NCBI GenBank assembly: GCA_965237485.1
Contig: CBDEFQ010000010.1
Location: 434,001 to 498,000 of the forward strand
Length of the DNA stretch: 64,000 nt
Direction of reading: 5' to 3'
Source of the DNA: JAAELZ01 sp965237485
Lineage (GTDB): Bacteria > Pseudomonadota > Gammaproteobacteria > Arenicellales > Poriferihabitantaceae
Under the pieces are notes generated by a model. It did not search any database. It had not been told where the DNA came from and saw nothing but the letters and a program-made list of their open reading frames with translations. Shown in pieces: positions 53,201 through 62,577 of this stretch. Position 1 is the stretch's first letter; every line of letters starts with the position of its first letter. The translations under genes and the position numbers were made by a program.

Positions 53201-56200
53201 ACTGTGTAAATTTGTTGATTTACTTGAGCATCAACATTGTGCACATTAAAGTTGATGGTTAAGGCTTGTATCTGCGCTTGTGTGGCTAATTTCAGTGCGG
53301 GTGATAAACCAGGGTCGTTAGGGTCTAAGGTGTCGAGCACTTCTTGTACGGCTGCCTGATCTTCTTGGGCTTGCGCGAAATGAGAAGCACTGCTGGTCTT
53401 ATCATTATTTAACTGACCGATAAACCCATTCACCCTAGCGAGCACCGATGGAAAGGTGTCACTGGTTTGTGTTTCTACTGGATCAACAGCACTATGGGTA
53501 TAAACACTGCTTAACCTGCCTGAGTAGTCGCTATAACTTACATCAGTGGTCACATGCTTTCCCTGCATGAATTTAAGTACTTTACCTTCGGCATCGGCTT
53601 CCTCTGCTCGCCAATGTAATACACTCTTATGGTCAGTATAGTACTCAAGTATTATATCGGCTTGTTCAGACGCATTTTGGGCCAGGTCTACCGCCTTTTT
53701 TACGCGTTGGTCTATTGCTGCAATCGCCTTCGCTTTCTCATTGGCTGTTGTAACATGGCCACCCGCTTCTTCTGAAGCGTCTTCAACCAGCTCGATGAGC
53801 GGTTTAAGTTTTGTATCGTAATATTTCTTTGTGCTCTTTGCCCTTGCTTGCGCAGACTTATTGTAAGATTGCGCTTTTTTATAAGCACTGTTGGCTTCCC
53901 CTGCGGAATAATTAGCTCTATTTGCAGCATCTTGCGCATCCCATGCCAAACTATTAGCCATTGCATACCTTTTCTTTTTGGAATACTTTGGGACTTTCTT
54001 GGTATACGAGGGCACTATCCCTTGGCGATTTTCACTAGCTGGAACTACAATAGTGATGTACTCTGGGTTATCAACTAAGTCTTTAGCTTTTTTCGCATAT
54101 TCCTCCGCCTTCTTATTCCATTTTTCAGATGTTTTTCGCCAGGTATCCCCTTTTTTAGCGTATTTCCTAGCTTTGCTAATAAGCTCGCTTTGTTTACGTA
54201 TACCCGAGCGGTAACCACCTAATCTAGACTGGTAATCTGCTTGATACCCTTCAATTAGGCCATTTAAGCGCGTTATCTCACCATCACTTGCTGTGTAAGC
54301 AGTATATAAAGTGGCTCGCTCACCTTCCGTATCATCAATCAGTTGTTGTGCTGTTGCAGCTAACGCTTGGGTTTTATCAATTTGGTCCAAGTAACGTTGA
54401 TATTCAGCCAAGCCATTGCTACGGATCTCAAGGGGAAACCCATAATCATTATAGGTTTTACGAACCGTTAAACCCGAAGAATACTTAACATAATCTACGC
54501 GATCAGTTGTGCCTATAAAGGCTGTGGTAATGGTATTGCTCTCACCATCTATTGTCGTCGTTACATCAGTAGAGCGGCCATGTTTATCGTATTTATGGCT
54601 GCGAACGTAGCCTTGTCCATCCCAAACTTGCGCCAGCTTTCCTAGCCCGTTAAGAGCTGTATCATATGTCCACTGAGTGATCCCCTCTGGTTCAGTACGC
54701 TTAACAATACGCCCTAAAAGATCATATTCCATGGTGACTATTTGGCCTTTCGCATCCTTTTGCCAAATTAATTCTCCTAAGGAATTGTATTTATATTCCC
54801 AATCACCTAAATCAGGATCGGATTGATTTATTTTTCTACCAAAATAATCATACTTAAGCGTAATTTCGTTGCCTTGGTCATCAATCGTTTTGAGTAAATT
54901 ACCCGCAGCATCATATTGATACCTAATTTCTTTATTTGCTTCATCAACAACTTTTAAGGGTTTACCTGCACCGTTCTTCCAAGTAATTGATTTTTGCCCT
55001 ACCGGGTTGGTTACAACGGTTCTATCTGCAAAATAGCTATAGCTAGTCTCATAACCCTCTGATGAGATTATCTTTGATTTACGACCCAGTACATCATATT
55101 CAATCGTCGTCCACTTCGGTGTGTCATCTTTAAAATAGGGCTTTGATGCTTTCCACTTACGGCCAAAGCTATCGTATATCGTATCGACATACACCGAAGT
55201 ACCATCAAAACCTTGAGTTTGTTTACGCACCTCACGGTTACGGTTATCATAATAAACCGTTTCTGGCGATTCGCCTTCATTGTCTATAACCGCCAGTAAA
55301 AAAGCCGCATTTGTTGGGCAGGTTGCTTCTCCCAAGCATGACTTAAATACGATTACATTCTTGGCATCATCAACCGCACTCTCGCTGTCGGCTTCGCTGC
55401 GTAGATTGGTCGTTTTAATCATCCTGCCATGGTCATCATACAGCTTAATTGTCTCGTTACCGTTAACGCTCAAAGTGCGGGTAACTTGTCCAAAATGGGG
55501 ATGGTATTCAACATAACCCGTATGACCCAACTGATTGCTAGTAGAGGCTACAAAACGACCGTCACTGGTGTAAATTGTTGATGAAAATCGGTCAGCCACA
55601 TCCGAGGCACTGATGGTGGTTTTAACAATATGGCCGAAATTGTCATACTCGTAAGCTTCGGTAACCGCTTGCGCATTTCCTTGCCCAACCGTCTTATTTT
55701 TCGGGCTGCCATCAGCATAATAACTATAGCCCGTTGTCATTATATGTGGACTAGAACCCGGTACATTTGATGTGCTCATTACAGACTGCACAAGCCCTAG
55801 TAACCAAGAAGACTCATCATTTTGGTAGGTCGTTTCTGTCGTACGAGTCGTAGTCCCGTTTAGGTCTGTGCTCGCGTTTACCGTACTAATCGGATTACCA
55901 AAATTATCGAAACTGGTCGTTTGGCTACCGGAACTAATCTCGGCGCCATCTAACTCATATTGCTGACTTTGCTTTTGGTCTTGATAAGGAAAAATGGTTT
56001 TACCAGCGTACAAGTCTTTGTAAGCAAAACGGTTGTCACTCGCAAATAGTACTGTTCCGTTAGGCATTACTTTGCGTAACGATATGGCCGACCCGATAGT
56101 GGGCCACTGCTGAGAAAATTGTGTCTCTAGATTAATTAGTGTTCGGTTATCTGTGGCGACTTTTTTAGCAAACCCCAAATCTCCGCGCCCCGTCAGATTA

Positions 56201-58647
56201 ACTTTTTTACCAAAGTATTGGTAATCAGACCGGCCTAAGCTGCCAGACGCATCTGATGACTCTACCGCTGAAACCAATACCATCGGACTAGAAACATCAA
56301 TGTTTGGATAAGCGCTACCCGTAGACGGTGTATAAAGATCGCCATAAGTGGTTGGCTTGTATTCAACGACATAACTCGCCCCTAGCCCGTCGGTGAATGA
56401 CCACGCTGCCTCTGGTAAAGCATACCCTCGCTGACCCACGCCTCGAAGATATACTTTAGAAGTAGAACCGCCCTGGCTATATATAAGATCTCCCTGGCCA
56501 TCGCTGTTCACATCAAACAGGATGCCGCGTGCGTAACTGTCTTCTGAGCTATTATCTTGAATAAATGCAGTGGGAAAGATTAGGTCGTTTTGTTCAATCC
56601 AGCCATCGCCTTTGTTTTTCCAAACGCGGTTTACGAACTGACCCGTATCCGTTTTATAAGACAAGCTAAAATCAGGCAGCCCATCATTGTTTAAATCAGC
56701 AATAACCCCTTTAGTTTTATTAATAGACCCTACTTTTTCCCAGAGAATTGCAGGTGCTTGTAGTTCTTCATTTTGTAGCCAACCATTTCCCGTGTTTAGC
56801 CAAGTTCTTTGAAGGCGTGTTCCACCTTCTAAAATGTGCGCTTGAATAATATCAAGTAATCCGTCGCCGTTAATATCTATAGTATTAGCCAAAGACTCAG
56901 GCGTGACCTTTGAGTAATCGGTAGTGATAACCGGCAGATTAAATGTCGTATTAGCCTGCCAGCCTGCTCCTGTATTTAACCAAGTTTGTTTTACCGTATT
57001 GCCATTATCCGATTTGTAAGCGGACACGATATCCACTAACCCATCACCATTAATATCTATGGTTTGGCCTTTCACCGCCCCCTTAGTATAGGCAGTGTAA
57101 TCAGTTAAGATAATGGGCGGCGCATACTCAGTGCTTAACTGCCAACCATTAAGTTTATTTATCCAAGTTTGTTTTACCGAACTGCCATCAGCACGTGAAG
57201 TAGAAGCGATCAAGTCGGGTAATTGATCGCCATTGATGTCGAGCAACTGCGATAACATAACTGGGTTATCTGCATTAGAGATGTCAGATAAAAGGCTGGG
57301 TAAGGTTTTTGTTATATCTAACTGCCAACCAGAACCCGTATTAATCCATATGCGATTAACAATGCCAGCACTGCTTTGATAAGCCGCTACCCAATCAGGT
57401 AAGTTATCCCCGTTAATATCAACCAGTTCGCTAATACCCAAGCCATCGGCGCTCAAATTATAATCATACAGGGCACTAGGCGGTGTGTACGCATTACTAA
57501 TGCTCCACTGGCCAGCATTGTTCAGGTAGGTTGAAAGTAGTTCTTGGCCACTTTCATTTCGATAAGCCGTTACCCAATCAACGTGCCCATCGTTATTAAC
57601 GTCGGCATAGGTTCCTCGCAATTTTCCCTGAGTAGTGAGTATTGCCTCGGGTAGGTCATCACCCTGACTCCATTGTTCATCGTAGTCATGCCACGAAAAT
57701 GTAACAGGTGTCAGACAGTCTTCATTGCCTGCACACTCTGTGACGGTGGTAATTCTCGATTGTTGGCTGACTGGAGATAATTCGTAGGCAATGCGGTAAT
57801 CTTTAACGATATCATCTGCAACAGACGTTGTTATGTTGCTAATTCGTTTGGTCGCGACGTGTTTTTGACCGCGGGAATATCCACGCGATATATCTGGTCT
57901 GTTTTCATAAACAAACTCAACTTTTAAATTTCCTGTTACGTTCGCACTATCATTCCGTCCATAATGAATCGCTTTGGGTAAAGATTGCTTCGTCGATACT
58001 CCATCAACCGTAGTAGGATAATCTGCATATTCGTAATCTATTCGATTACCATTTCTATCTTGTAAATAACTAATTGACCAACTAGTCACCGCGCTACTGA
58101 TAGGGTCCGTCAAACGAGCTGCTGCGTTGGCACCATATACAACTTCACTACCCCCTCGGCTCTCAACGGTAAATGATACAGGGCTGACCCCGGCGTCTAT
58201 ATGGCCTAGCGCACCATTGGCCGTAACTCTCTGAAAGGATTCAATTTCTGTATGATAGACCGAGCCAGCAGCGCCATACTGCCCACTTATTAACACTAAG
58301 CGTTGACCGTTCATACAAAAATGATCATTTTGATCATATTGCACCGGCTTGAAAGCCCCGTCTTGCTCTATAGTAGAACCACATCGCGATATCGAAGATA
58401 AGCCTGATAGGTTCGCACCAATGCCTAATAACCCATTCCCACCAGTACTATTGTAGGTAATCGCTACTTGCGGAACCACTCCTTGGATACCAGGAGGCAT
58501 TTCTATACCAACCGAGTAGCTGCTTTGACCACCGGGTGTTAATTCAAATATACCCGTCGTGGTGCCAACTTGGCTCGCATAGGTCGCACCGAAAAAAAGA
58601 GCACTCGCAAAGAAACTTGCTATAACCGCTATATATTTATTATTCAT
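50239..58647 (-). CDS. Giant secreted SpvB/Tc-like RHS-repeat protein, predicted polymorphic toxin
   Basis: The 2,802-residue protein has a signal peptide (1-25); SpvB/TcdB-type N-terminal domain (~30-110, GGQSSYSVGIEMPPG, YNSTGGNGLLGIG); seven or so FG-GAP/VCBS repeats (~335-720, DVNNDGHVDWV type); a TcdB-middle-like region (~740-930); and YD/RHS repeats (~960-1410). A ~700-residue Ala/Lys/Gln-rich helical insertion (~1415-2105) follows, then further YD repeats and the RHS core motif (GRFLSADPHIQ, ~2397; NPLAYNDPSGYF). After that come a hydrophobic Gly/Ala-rich pre-toxin segment (~2470-2600), the stub SKVAGGNFAQGFAQS (~2637) and a ~140-residue variable tip ending in Cys-containing GNNRAGAGPSCF. 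RHS shells encapsulate a C-terminal toxin. The tip family is unrecognised. Confidence 0.85.
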   Translation of the reverse strand: MNNKYIAVIASFFASALFFGATYASQVGTTTGIFELTPGGQSSYSVGIEMPPGIQGVVPQVAITYNSTGGNGLLGIGANLSGLSSISRCGSTIEQDGAFKPVQYDQNDHFCMNGQRLVLISGQYGAAGSVYHTEIESFQRVTANGALGHIDAGVSPVSFTVESRGGSEVVYGANAAARLTDPISSAVTSWSISYLQDRNGNRIDYEYADYPTTVDGVSTKQSLPKAIHYGRNDSANVTGNLKVEFVYENRPDISRGYSRGQKHVATKRISNITTSVADDIVKDYRIAYELSPVSQQSRITTVTECAGNEDCLTPVTFSWHDYDEQWSQGDDLPEAILTTQGKLRGTYADVNNDGHVDWVTAYRNESGQELLSTYLNNAGQWSISNAYTPPSALYDYNLSADGLGISELVDINGDNLPDWVAAYQSSAGIVNRIWINTGSGWQLDITKTLPSLLSDISNADNPVMLSQLLDINGDQLPDLIASTSRADGSSVKQTWINKLNGWQLSTEYAPPIILTDYTAYTKGAVKGQTIDINGDGLVDIVSAYKSDNGNTVKQTWLNTGAGWQANTTFNLPVITTDYSKVTPESLANTIDINGDGLLDIIQAHILEGGTRLQRTWLNTGNGWLQNEELQAPAILWEKVGSINKTKGVIADLNNDGLPDFSLSYKTDTGQFVNRVWKNKGDGWIEQNDLIFPTAFIQDNSSEDSYARGILFDVNSDGQGDLIYSQGGSTSKVYLRGVGQRGYALPEAAWSFTDGLGASYVVEYKPTTYGDLYTPSTGSAYPNIDVSSPMVLVSAVESSDASGSLGRSDYQYFGKKVNLTGRGDLGFAKKVATDNRTLINLETQFSQQWPTIGSAISLRKVMPNGTVLFASDNRFAYKDLYAGKTIFPYQDQKQSQQYELDGAEISSGSQTTSFDNFGNPISTVNASTDLNGTTTRTTETTYQNDESSWLLGLVQSVMSTSNVPGSSPHIMTTGYSYYADGSPKNKTVGQGNAQAVTEAYEYDNFGHIVKTTISASDVADRFSSTIYTSDGRFVASTSNQLGHTGYVEYHPHFGQVTRTLSVNGNETIKLYDDHGRMIKTTNLRSEADSESAVDDAKNVIVFKSCLGEATCPTNAAFLLAVIDNEGESPETVYYDNRNREVRKQTQGFDGTSVYVDTIYDSFGRKWKASKPYFKDDTPKWTTIEYDVLGRKSKIISSEGYETSYSYFADRTVVTNPVGQKSITWKNGAGKPLKVVDEANKEIRYQYDAAGNLLKTIDDQGNEITLKYDYFGRKINQSDPDLGDWEYKYNSLGELIWQKDAKGQIVTMEYDLLGRIVKRTEPEGITQWTYDTALNGLGKLAQVWDGQGYVRSHKYDKHGRSTDVTTTIDGESNTITTAFIGTTDRVDYVKYSSGLTVRKTYNDYGFPLEIRSNGLAEYQRYLDQIDKTQALAATAQQLIDDTEGERATLYTAYTASDGEITRLNGLIEGYQADYQSRLGGYRSGIRKQSELISKARKYAKKGDTWRKTSEKWNKKAEEYAKKAKDLVDNPEYITIVVPASENRQGIVPSYTKKVPKYSKKKRYAMANSLAWDAQDAANRANYSAGEANSAYKKAQSYNKSAQARAKSTKKYYDTKLKPLIELVEDASEEAGGHVTTANEKAKAIAAIDQRVKKAVDLAQNASEQADIILEYYTDHKSVLHWRAEEADAEGKVLKFMQGKHVTTDVSYSDYSGRLSSVYTHSAVDPVETQTSDTFPSVLARVNGFIGQLNNDKTSSASHFAQAQEDQAAVQEVLDTLDPNDPGLSPALKLATQAQIQALTINFNVHNVDAQVNQQIYTVATSTLASTQQLLDTFSQVEANTSNVLVLSSKLHSLMARYNRSVRDSYQAASQVQTNLIADMQDVSQVSPEYLQEYKDLGAYHQSLADQHGAHADSIVVDPSETANTDPFAYGYAYASQRHRRLFGRHADVSQKLRRLNKALYTPLQLLNVAAAEKHTLAEQGTLASHFEGHSEAGLGEKTRLRELEKVYRARVLEIADLDQNASDGLTNNADRKQIYEYLSQINSEMSEMYTDMGDQSYWDDMYLSFTSTLTDKSSIYNQLSINHDKIANNNELLANESSSEFDHALLGNDGVVLNDSYTWDSIGNLVERNHSTSGVLETFEYDELNRLTRSSLSGEGVALYDLAGLETTTYEYDVLGNITYKSDVGHYTYGGHQSNGHAGPHAVTRIDQVGQTSINYQYDHNGNMTSGDGRAIQYASYNKPIAITKGDSVTGYFYGPERQLIKDTQVIPNGLRTTVYFSDGYEKTSDTYGTTSKYHISINGGTIAVITDKQDADIKTNYLHRDHLNSIVAITDEKGFIIERFHYDAFGKQLTSVGISTSDLSSDLANNTLDLNLTDRGYTGHKMLADSELIHMRGRVYDPKIGRFLSADPHIQFAGNLQSYNRYSYVLNNPLAYNDPSGYFLSSLFKSLKKLFKKLVAVIKKVIAVVKKVIKFIKENIKVIAVIVVAVVAPYAAAAVMNMAAGMTATAAVAGASATLSAGIGLGGAALAGAIGGGLSGLIMTGSLKGMLKGALIGGLSAGIAHKIGSAFQASKFNVANKLSTAGKVLKTVAHSTASGVISKLQGGSFSKGFASAFISTGAYETGMLGESAFAAGLVGGAASKVAGGNFAQGFAQSYATVKYNHHAQHNDAQKRDGTGPGSIGPKGPKNFHYEGRDALNVGLPENLSDARRFRTGTELLSSQAIFHDNGDSYPENKFIFSDGREAVYDGSSQDLITDPEYAGTYNYVNPEPGASWCHPRNIGHGVVDVLPFCIGGNNRAGAGPSCF

Positions 58648-58718
58648 TTTTTATTTCCGTTCTGCCTGATTGGATTACAGATATCAATTAGCTTTAATGG
58701 CTATAGCTGAATATTTAT

Positions 58719-59762
58719 TTATCTTACCGGACTGCCCATGACTTCTACTTCAGCAAGGCTTAAAACCGTTTTATTAGCTGCAAGCTGTATACGAACATAA
58801 CGTGCCACAGTGTTAGCTGGCAGATCTAATTTATACGACCCATTAACTGGCCCGGCCACATGAAAATGAGATGCATCTGGTAGCACTAATACATCAGATA
58901 ATTTTCGTTTATTGATAGGTTTATCGCTCACTATGACATAAAAATCTTTAAGCCGAGAAGAGCAACAGTCGGTTCGGTTGTAAATGAGTATTTCCTTGAG
59001 AGGTGCTTTTGCATCAAGATCTACCTGCCAGTAAGGTTGATTCGTAATACCAGTATGCGTCACCGAACCATTAGCAAAATTGCCATCCGTATTCATATCA
59101 ACCGCTCTTGCGGCATAGCCATTATATTTAAGGGTATCCTCTTCTTCACCATGGAGTTCTTCACTCTCCCATTCACCTTCAACTTCAACTTCAACGTCGC
59201 CTGCACCGTCTTCAAACTCATTATCTAGCGTATCATTTGAGGTGCCAGATTGAACGGTATAACGCCCGATGGCCAGGTTCTCAATATTTTCTTCCACTGT
59301 GTCCGTTTGAGTGATTCCCTCTAACTGAGTGTCATAAGATACGCCCGTAGCAATGGCTGATTCTCGGAACATCGTATAACCATCAAGCCTTGTCACTAAA
59401 TGATCAATCGACGCTGTTGTGCTTTCTCTCATTGTTTTATACAAGTTCAACCGCTGAGTGCTGCACTCCGTCATGATCGTTATAACATCACCATAACTCT
59501 TAATTAAAGACTGCCCTGTTTCATCAATTAAAAATTCGTTGGCATAGGTGACAAATGCCGCTTTATCAACTAAATCCCCTTGCCAAATATCTATCATCGA
59601 ATCTTTGACAATTATCGGTGAATAAATACCTTCCCACTTCTTTGGGCAGGCAGATGCAATTTTTTCTTTAACACTTGCAATGTCCGCCTGTGCTATAGCC
59701 ATATGGCTCCAACATAGCCCTAAAAATATATACCCTATCTTACGTATCATTGTTTTCCTCAC
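58719..59762 (-). CDS. Secreted protein with C-terminal F5/8-type (fucolectin-like) carbohydrate-binding domain
   Basis: The 347-residue protein has a signal peptide (IGYIFLGLCWSHMAIAQA), a helical middle part without recognised family, an acidic linker (DVEVEVEGEWESEELHGEEED) and a C-terminal beta-sandwich (~205-345). The latter has WQVDLDAKAPLKEILIYNRTDCCSSRLKDF and a VARYVRIQL strand, typical of F5/8 type C and fucolectin-like lectins that bind sugars. It lies 71 bp upstream of the giant RHS gene on the same strand, so it is probably co-expressed and may mediate surface recognition. Confidence 0.75.
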   Translation of the reverse strand: MRKTMIRKIGYIFLGLCWSHMAIAQADIASVKEKIASACPKKWEGIYSPIIVKDSMIDIWQGDLVDKAAFVTYANEFLIDETGQSLIKSYGDVITIMTECSTQRLNLYKTMRESTTASIDHLVTRLDGYTMFRESAIATGVSYDTQLEGITQTDTVEENIENLAIGRYTVQSGTSNDTLDNEFEDGAGDVEVEVEGEWESEELHGEEEDTLKYNGYAARAVDMNTDGNFANGSVTHTGITNQPYWQVDLDAKAPLKEILIYNRTDCCSSRLKDFYVIVSDKPINKRKLSDVLVLPDASHFHVAGPVNGSYKLDLPANTVARYVRIQLAANKTVLSLAEVEVMGSPVR

Positions 59763-59826
59763 AGCCTATTATTGAGGTTATATTATTTCCTTGATTCGGC
59801 ATCAAACTACTTACGCTCAATTATTA

Positions 59827-60621
59827 TTAGTATTTCATCTCTACGTTGAAAACTATGCTGGGTTGCATGTTATTATGTGCTTGGCTCCCCCCCGTGTTAT
59901 TAACAACATGGGCATGGTTACCAGCAGCAGAGAGTGAGTGTTTATGATTTCTGGCAGTGCTGACTTTACCCGCTTGCCAATAATTACCTCCCCAGGTGCT
60001 ATCTCTTTCTATGCCGCCTCCCCCTCTTACAGGCCCAGTAATCACTTTGATACTATGATTATGATTCCCTGCATACCCTTGTGAGTGCCCATGGTAACCA
60101 CCATTATTTGTTGTATGCTTATGCGCAGGCAGTTCGTTAATGGTTAACTTGGTCTTTTCAGCCCCAAGAACATTACCAACTTGATTAGCCAACGGATCAC
60201 TCACCGTACTAGCCACTTGACCACCCATGTTATTAGCAGCCAATATTCCACGGCCGCGCATGTCAGGCAATGTCACTAAATCGCTGTTAGACCATACTTC
60301 ACTTCCTGTATTAGGTGCCCAATTCTTAGCCAGTTCATAAAGTTCATTGTAATCATCGCCTGTAAGAACCGCATTACTACCCTCGATACCAATAGTTTGC
60401 CCCACCAAAAACACCCAGTCATCTTGAGCTTCAAGTCTACCCGTCATTCTAACGTCACCGACACTCCAACCACCATTAAGGTATTCTATTGATTTATTAA
60501 GACCTCGATTAACCGCGTCCATCGCAAATAAAACATCTCGCGGTGTTTTTGAAGAGTTATGCCCGAATCTGGTGTATGAGGCATTTTCTTCAAGCGGCCT
60601 CGGTTTGATCTGAGTAGTCAT
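59827..60621 (-). CDS. Phage tail-collar/microcystin-dependent-protein-like fibre protein
   Basis: The 264-residue protein has a collar-like middle part (WVFLVGQTIGIEGSNAVLTGDDYNELYELAKNW, LVTLPDMRGRGILAANNMGG) and a His/Gly-rich C-terminal part (LPAHKHTTNNGGYHGHSQGY, NHKHSLSAAGNHAHVV) ending NMQPSIVFNVEMKY, the classic tail-fibre tip ending. The repeated HxH motifs suggest metal-stabilised trimer fibres. The start ATG at 60621 lies inside the end of an IS256 element, so the native N-terminus may have been replaced. It precedes the lectin-like and RHS genes on the same strand. Confidence 0.75.
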   Translation of the reverse strand: MTTQIKPRPLEENASYTRFGHNSSKTPRDVLFAMDAVNRGLNKSIEYLNGGWSVGDVRMTGRLEAQDDWVFLVGQTIGIEGSNAVLTGDDYNELYELAKNWAPNTGSEVWSNSDLVTLPDMRGRGILAANNMGGQVASTVSDPLANQVGNVLGAEKTKLTINELPAHKHTTNNGGYHGHSQGYAGNHNHSIKVITGPVRGGGGIERDSTWGGNYWQAGKVSTARNHKHSLSAAGNHAHVVNNTGGSQAHNNMQPSIVFNVEMKY

Positions 60622-61791
60622 TAGCTTGCTCTATTCCATCTTTAAATGGAACCCCTTGAATCACTTTTGCTAGATAGGCGAACCCGCGTATTCGGTTCCA
60701 CTTTTTCTCTGCGCACTGACCCAGCTTGAACATCATACTTAACATGCCATCACGGCTAAGACATCCCTTGCATCGTTTGGTACGGTGTCGGATAGTCGCG
60801 AATGTTGATTCAATTGGATTCGTAGTACGTATGCTCATCCAGTGCTTGGCAGGGAACGAGTAGAACGTCATTAACTCTTCGCGATCTTTTTCCAAGCACT
60901 GCGTGGCTTTTGGATACTTGTCTTGATAGGTTTTAATGAATAATTGATAGGTGCTTTGGGCTGCACCGATTTAGGCAGCTTGTTCAGCACGTTGGCCGTT
61001 TTATGCACCCGGCACCGTTGATGTTTAGTGCCAGGATAGACTTCTTCCAGGGCATTCCAAAAGCCTAAAGCACCATCACCGATGCCCCGCTCTGGTTGAT
61101 TCAGGCCTCGCTCCTTGAGTGCCAACAACACCTCTCGCCAACTCTGCGTAGACTCTCGCTCACCGTCTTCAATCGCCAGTAATTTCTGTGACCGCGCTCA
61201 TTCACTCCGATGACAACTAAGGCACAGAGCCCGGCCCTCATCGCCGCGCAGGCCGCTGTGTATCCCGTCCGCCCATAGATAAACCCATCGATCTCGATCT
61301 AAACCTTCTCTATTCCAATCCTTGTACTCCTGAGACCACGTTGCTTTGAGCTTACTCACTGTGCCTGATGATAACCCAGTCGCTGATTGACCCACTAGCA
61401 CGCTCAGTGCATCCCCCATTTCTCCAGTGCTGACACCCTTGAGATACAGCCAAGGCAAGGCCGCTTCTAGTGTTCTCGTTTTACGCACATACGGCGGCAC
61501 TAAAGCAGATCGAAAGGTGATCGGTACTCCAGTGCGGGAGCGCACCTTGGGGATACGTACTTTGACTGGGCCGATCCCGGTTTGCAGTTCACGTTCTGGC
61601 AAATAGCCGTTACGAACGACACCAGCGTGTCCTGAATCTGAGACTTTGTCACAATTGCGATACAGCAGTTCAGATAACTCACTCTCGATCGCGGTTTGAA
61701 TGAGTTGCCTAGCACCATTGCGAATCAATTCTTGCAGCGGATCGATGCTTTGCTCTGGCTTTTCAAAGGAAATAATTTTATTCTGTTTCAT
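60598..61791 (-). pseudogene. IS256-family transposase, frameshifted
   Basis: Three frames give one protein: MKQNKIISFEKPEQSIDPLQ to DGIHSGLRGDEGRALCL (61198-61791, first Asp in WADGIHSG), GIGDGALGFWNALEEVYPGT (about 60910-61131, second Asp) and EELMTFYSFPAKHWMSIRTTNPIESTFATIRHRT (60598-60895, catalytic Glu in NPIEST). At least two frame changes, near 61195 and 60930, inactivate it. Confidence 0.82.
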
Positions 61792-61867
61792 AGTGGCGTA
61801 TGTCTGTGGAAGTTTAAGTTGTTGTAAACTCAATTCATCCCGATACGCCGCTTTTAGTCAACTACTC
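60612..61867 (-). mobile_element. IS256-family element, degenerate
   Basis: The ends share GAGTAGT (60612 onward, and complemented ending at 61867). No target duplication is clear. The one transposase gene is broken by frameshifts. Its right end reaches into, and supplies the start of, the collar-like gene. Confidence 0.65.
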
Positions 61868-61879
61868 CATACACCACTT

Positions 61880-62025
61880 TCAGGCATAACTCAAAACCTG
61901 AGCATCGGATGCATCTGCTCCTCCTTGTTCAATAACACAATCTATTTCTGCTTGAGTAGGCACCCGATCGAGTTGATTAATATCAATCAACACAAGCTCA
62001 ATGCGAATTTTAGCAAGGCGGCTTG
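61880..62025 (-). pseudogene. C-terminal gene fragment between IS256 and IS-A
   Basis: The open frame from the IS-A edge reads SRLAKIRIELVLIDINQLDRVPT and ends DASDAQVLSYA before TGA. It is unrecognised. Joined directly to the fragment at 63653-64000 it gives one continuous frame (..GGCRS-P-SRLAKIR..), so both may be parts of one gene split by IS-A copy 5. Confidence 0.4.
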
Positions 62026-62085
62026 CCCCAGACGTCAGGGTAGTTGCACACATTTTAATTCACAAGGGGCGGCGGAGAAATACTC

Positions 62086-62577
62086 ATGCCGAAATATAGC
62101 GTAGAACGAAGAGAAGCTGTTTTATCTAAATTATTATCATCAAATAGTCAGTCCTTCGCAGAAATATCTAGAGAAGAAGGAATCAGTGTTCAAACCTTGT
62201 ATGATTGGCGAAATAAAGCCAGACGATCAGGAGTTTTAATGCCTAATAGTGATTCATCTAATCAGTGGGATTGCCAAACTAAGTTCACCGTAGTTCTTGA
62301 AACTGCTGCGATGAATGAACAAGAATTATCTGCGTATTGCCGAGAGAAAGGCCTATACCCTACTCAAATAACGCAATGGCGAGAAGCTTGTATTAATGGT
62401 GTTGATGAGGCTCTCATTAGCCCTAAAGTTGCGCGCGATGAAATACGTGCGTTAAAAAAAGACAAGAAGAAGCTAGAAACCCAGCTGCGCCGCAAAGATA
62501 AAGCCTTGGCTGAAACGGCCGCATTATTAGTATTACAAAAAAAGTTTCAGGCGCTTTGGGAGGACAAGGAAGTATGA
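62086..62577 (+). CDS. IS-A orfA (copy 5)
   Basis: A 163-residue HTH protein with Lys for Glu in the last residues (WEDKEV). Otherwise as in the other copies. Confidence 0.85.
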   Translation: MPKYSVERREAVLSKLLSSNSQSFAEISREEGISVQTLYDWRNKARRSGVLMPNSDSSNQWDCQTKFTVVLETAAMNEQELSAYCREKGLYPTQITQWREACINGVDEALISPKVARDEIRALKKDKKKLETQLRRKDKALAETAALLVLQKKFQALWEDKEV

